The notes under the pieces are model-generated. The model made no database searches, was not told the origin of the DNA, and worked only from the letters and a program-made list of their open reading frames with translations. Positions 21,376-22,877 of a DNA stretch of 22,877 bases are shown here, in pieces. The stretch's first letter is position 1. The number at the start of each line of letters is the position of its first letter. Both the position numbers and the translations under genes were made by a program. The stretch comes from an uncultured Christensenella sp. (GTDB lineage Bacteria > Bacillota > Clostridia > Christensenellales > Pumilibacteraceae). The stretch is from assembly GCA_910577945.1 (NCBI GenBank), contig CAJTNI010000004.1, positions 83,250-106,126 of the forward strand, read 5' to 3'.

Positions 21376-22877
21376 GACGAGGGGTATAAGAACACCCTGA
21401 GAGAGAAACCGAATTTTCGGTTTCTTTTTCTTTTGCGCTTTTTTCTCTTTCGTCCTCGTTTCCGTCGGGGTAATCGGGGAAAATCAAGTTCAACAATAGC
21501 TCCTCTTTCTGCCCGCCTTTAAGGTGGAATAACACTTTCATTTTATCGTCGTAAAGCACTATGCGGTAAATAAAAATATTGATTAGCTCCTTGCGGTGCT
21601 TGGTTTTTGTATAGTCCAGCGTGCGGAAATGCAACAGCCATTTGCGAATGTCAGAATAGCTGTATTTCATTTGCATTGCCTTTTCCATTGCAACGGTGTC
21701 CGCAAGCTCTTTGTTTTCGTTCTCTAACCGCTCCACTTGCGACAGTATAATATCGGTTGCCTTGCCGTGCATTAACGCTTGCATAAGGTTGTCAATGGCT
21801 TTCTTGTTGTCCTCAACTATGTTTTCAAGCCGCTTTATCTCGCTGTCGTTCCGTGCCGCTTGAATAAGCGTGTATGTTTCGGCGGCGACCATATCTATAA
21901 ATTCGTCGGTCAAAACGCCGTACTTATTCCGCTCCGTGCCGTCGCCCGTAATAGCGGTTATAACCTCGTCCTCTAAATATTGCTTGCGTATCGTGCGCTT
22001 GTCGCAAGTATGCTTTGTAACGCCTACACACTTGTAATAGTTGTGTAGCGTTTTGTTTTTGCTCATTGCGCTAACGCCCGTCATTTTATTGCCGCATTTT
22101 CCGCATATCAATTTTTCCGATAATATGTATTCGACTTTTGCCTTACCCCGTGCGGGCGCGGTGGCATATAACGCAAGTTTTTGTTGCGCTTGCCCGAATA
22201 ACTCGTCGTCGATTATGCGCGGCATACCGCCGTCAATTTCGTTACCTTGATAGATATACTTGCCCAAATAGCGGCGGTTACTCAAAATGCGCTGAAAGCT
22301 GTTTTTGTTGAACTCGCCGCCTTTGGTGGTCTTAACGCCCCGCCCGTTCAGATAGCGGATAAGCTCGGCGTAATTGCTCCCCGCGACAAACATTTCAAAA
22401 ACGGTCTTTACAACGGGCGCAAGCTCCTCGTCAAGCACAAAACTTTTCTCGCCGTTTACTTTGTAGCCGAGCGGAATAACGCCGCCGAAATACTTACATT
22501 TCGAGGCTGATATTGCTATACCGCGCTTGACCTTTTGCGACAGTTCCGCGCTGTAATATTCCGCCATACTCTCTAAAACGCCCTCAATCAAAATGCCGCT
22601 CGCGTCGTCCGTGATGTTCTCTTTTGCCGAGAGTACGCGCACGCCGTTCTTTTTCAGCTTTGCCTTATAGGTTGCGCTGTCGTAGCGGTTACGGGCGAAA
22701 CGGTCTAACTGATAGACAAGCACATATTGAAAGCCCTTGCGCTTGCTGTCCTCAATCATTTGCAAAAATTCGGGGCGTTTGTCCGTCGTACCCGTCAATG
22801 CGCGGTCTATATATTCGTGCGTAATGCGTAAATCGTTGCGCTGTGCGAAATTATAGCACTCGGCAAGTTGCCCCTCG
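21335..22877 (-). CDS. Large serine recombinase (5' end outside window)
   Basis: A site-specific recombinase that integrates and excises mobile elements. The visible 514 codons begin within the resolvase domain (EGQLAECYNFAQRNDL, then VYQLDRFARNRYDS with its conserved Arg residues); the N-terminal catalytic serine lies beyond the right edge. The recombinase domain follows (GVIPLGYKVNGEKSFVLDE..VKTVFEMF), then a zinc ribbon (ICGKCGNKM..YYKC..HTC) and a long coiled coil (KRLENIVEDNKKAIDNL..VERLENENKELAD). Its last residues (LVTPTGLEPMISP) are encoded by the antisense of tRNA-Glu, so the C-terminus was probably created by integration at the tRNA. Base use is more AT-rich than the chromosomal genes, supporting transfer. 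Confidence 0.93.
   Translation of the reverse strand, partial: EGQLAECYNFAQRNDLRITHEYIDRALTGTTDKRPEFLQMIEDSKRKGFQYVLVYQLDRFARNRYDSATYKAKLKKNGVRVLSAKENITDDASGILIEGVLESMAEYYSAELSQKVKRGIAISASKCKYFGGVIPLGYKVNGEKSFVLDEELAPVVKTVFEMFVAGSNYAELIRYLNGRGVKTTKGGEFNKNSFQRILSNRRYLGKYIYQGNEIDGGMPRIIDDELFGQAQQKLALYATAPARGKAKVEYILSEKLICGKCGNKMTGVSAMSKNKTLHNYYKCVGVTKHTCDKRTIRKQYLEDEVITAITGDGTERNKYGVLTDEFIDMVAAETYTLIQAARNDSEIKRLENIVEDNKKAIDNLMQALMHGKATDIILSQVERLENENKELADTVAMEKAMQMKYSYSDIRKWLLHFRTLDYTKTKHRKELINIFIYRIVLYDDKMKVLFHLKGGQKEELLLNLIFPDYPDGNEDEREKSAKEKETENSVSLSGCSYTPRLVTPTGLEPMISP
21404..21430 (+). terminator. Terminator of tRNA-Glu
   Basis: AGAAACCGAA (21404-21413) pairs with TTCGGTTTCT (21416-21425) and is followed by a T-rich run to 21430. 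It lies inside the recombinase coding region on the opposite strand. Confidence 0.75.

Overview
The window looks like a chromosomal segment of a low-to-moderate GC-rich member of the Bacillota, probably an uncultured gut Clostridia lineage. The grounds are a PrsA/SurA-like lipoprotein, YitT, EbfC-RecR, lipobox proteins, a surface GH13 amylase with an InlB-B-like domain, and TTGACA/TATAAT-type promoters, many with exact 17-bp spacing. No rRNA or species marker is present, so this placement is inference.

Layout. At 1-200 lies a 73-bp tandem repeat array cut by the window edge, with a promoter at 262-290 pointing into it. At 347-3141 is a minus-strand operon: parvulin-type lipoprotein, ebfC, recR. 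At 3269-4610 come a P-loop kinase-like protein and an alpha/beta hydrolase whose promoter lies back to back with a consensus promoter for a plus-strand yitT gene (4703-5590). At 5697-9208 is a minus-strand envelope operon: GT2 glycosyltransferase, UDP-galactopyranose mutase, GNAT acetyltransferase, TfoX-N protein. A DUF4097-like protein (9453-10235) follows. From 10281 to 12540 there is a frameshifted gene, a small membrane protein and a secreted/anchored protein of unknown function.

A tRNA-Ser(UGA) at 12717-12805 starts a visibly more AT-rich accessory stretch (about 12.8-15.4 kb). It holds a 55-residue protein, three consecutive hairpins, a frameshifted isochorismatase-family hydrolase, and a two-gene set of a multi-pass membrane protein plus a membrane-anchored HNH nuclease. 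A decayed minus-strand gene remnant follows, then a Sel1-repeat protein.

From 17078 to 21123 a two-gene minus-strand operon encodes an extracellular lipoprotein amylase/pullulanase-like enzyme and a companion lipoprotein with predicted carbohydrate-binding-like domains. A tRNA-Glu(UUC) at 21301-21375 is overlapped, tail to tail, by the 3' end of a large serine recombinase that runs off the right edge. This is probably the boundary of an integrated element.

Themes. Three genes appear to place their start codon exactly where the promoter predicts transcription to begin (leaderless mRNA). The amylase operon and the envelope glycosyltransferase operon share an almost identical promoter sequence beyond the core boxes. 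Three loci show gene decay by frameshift. All function names come from reading motifs by eye; no database search was possible.
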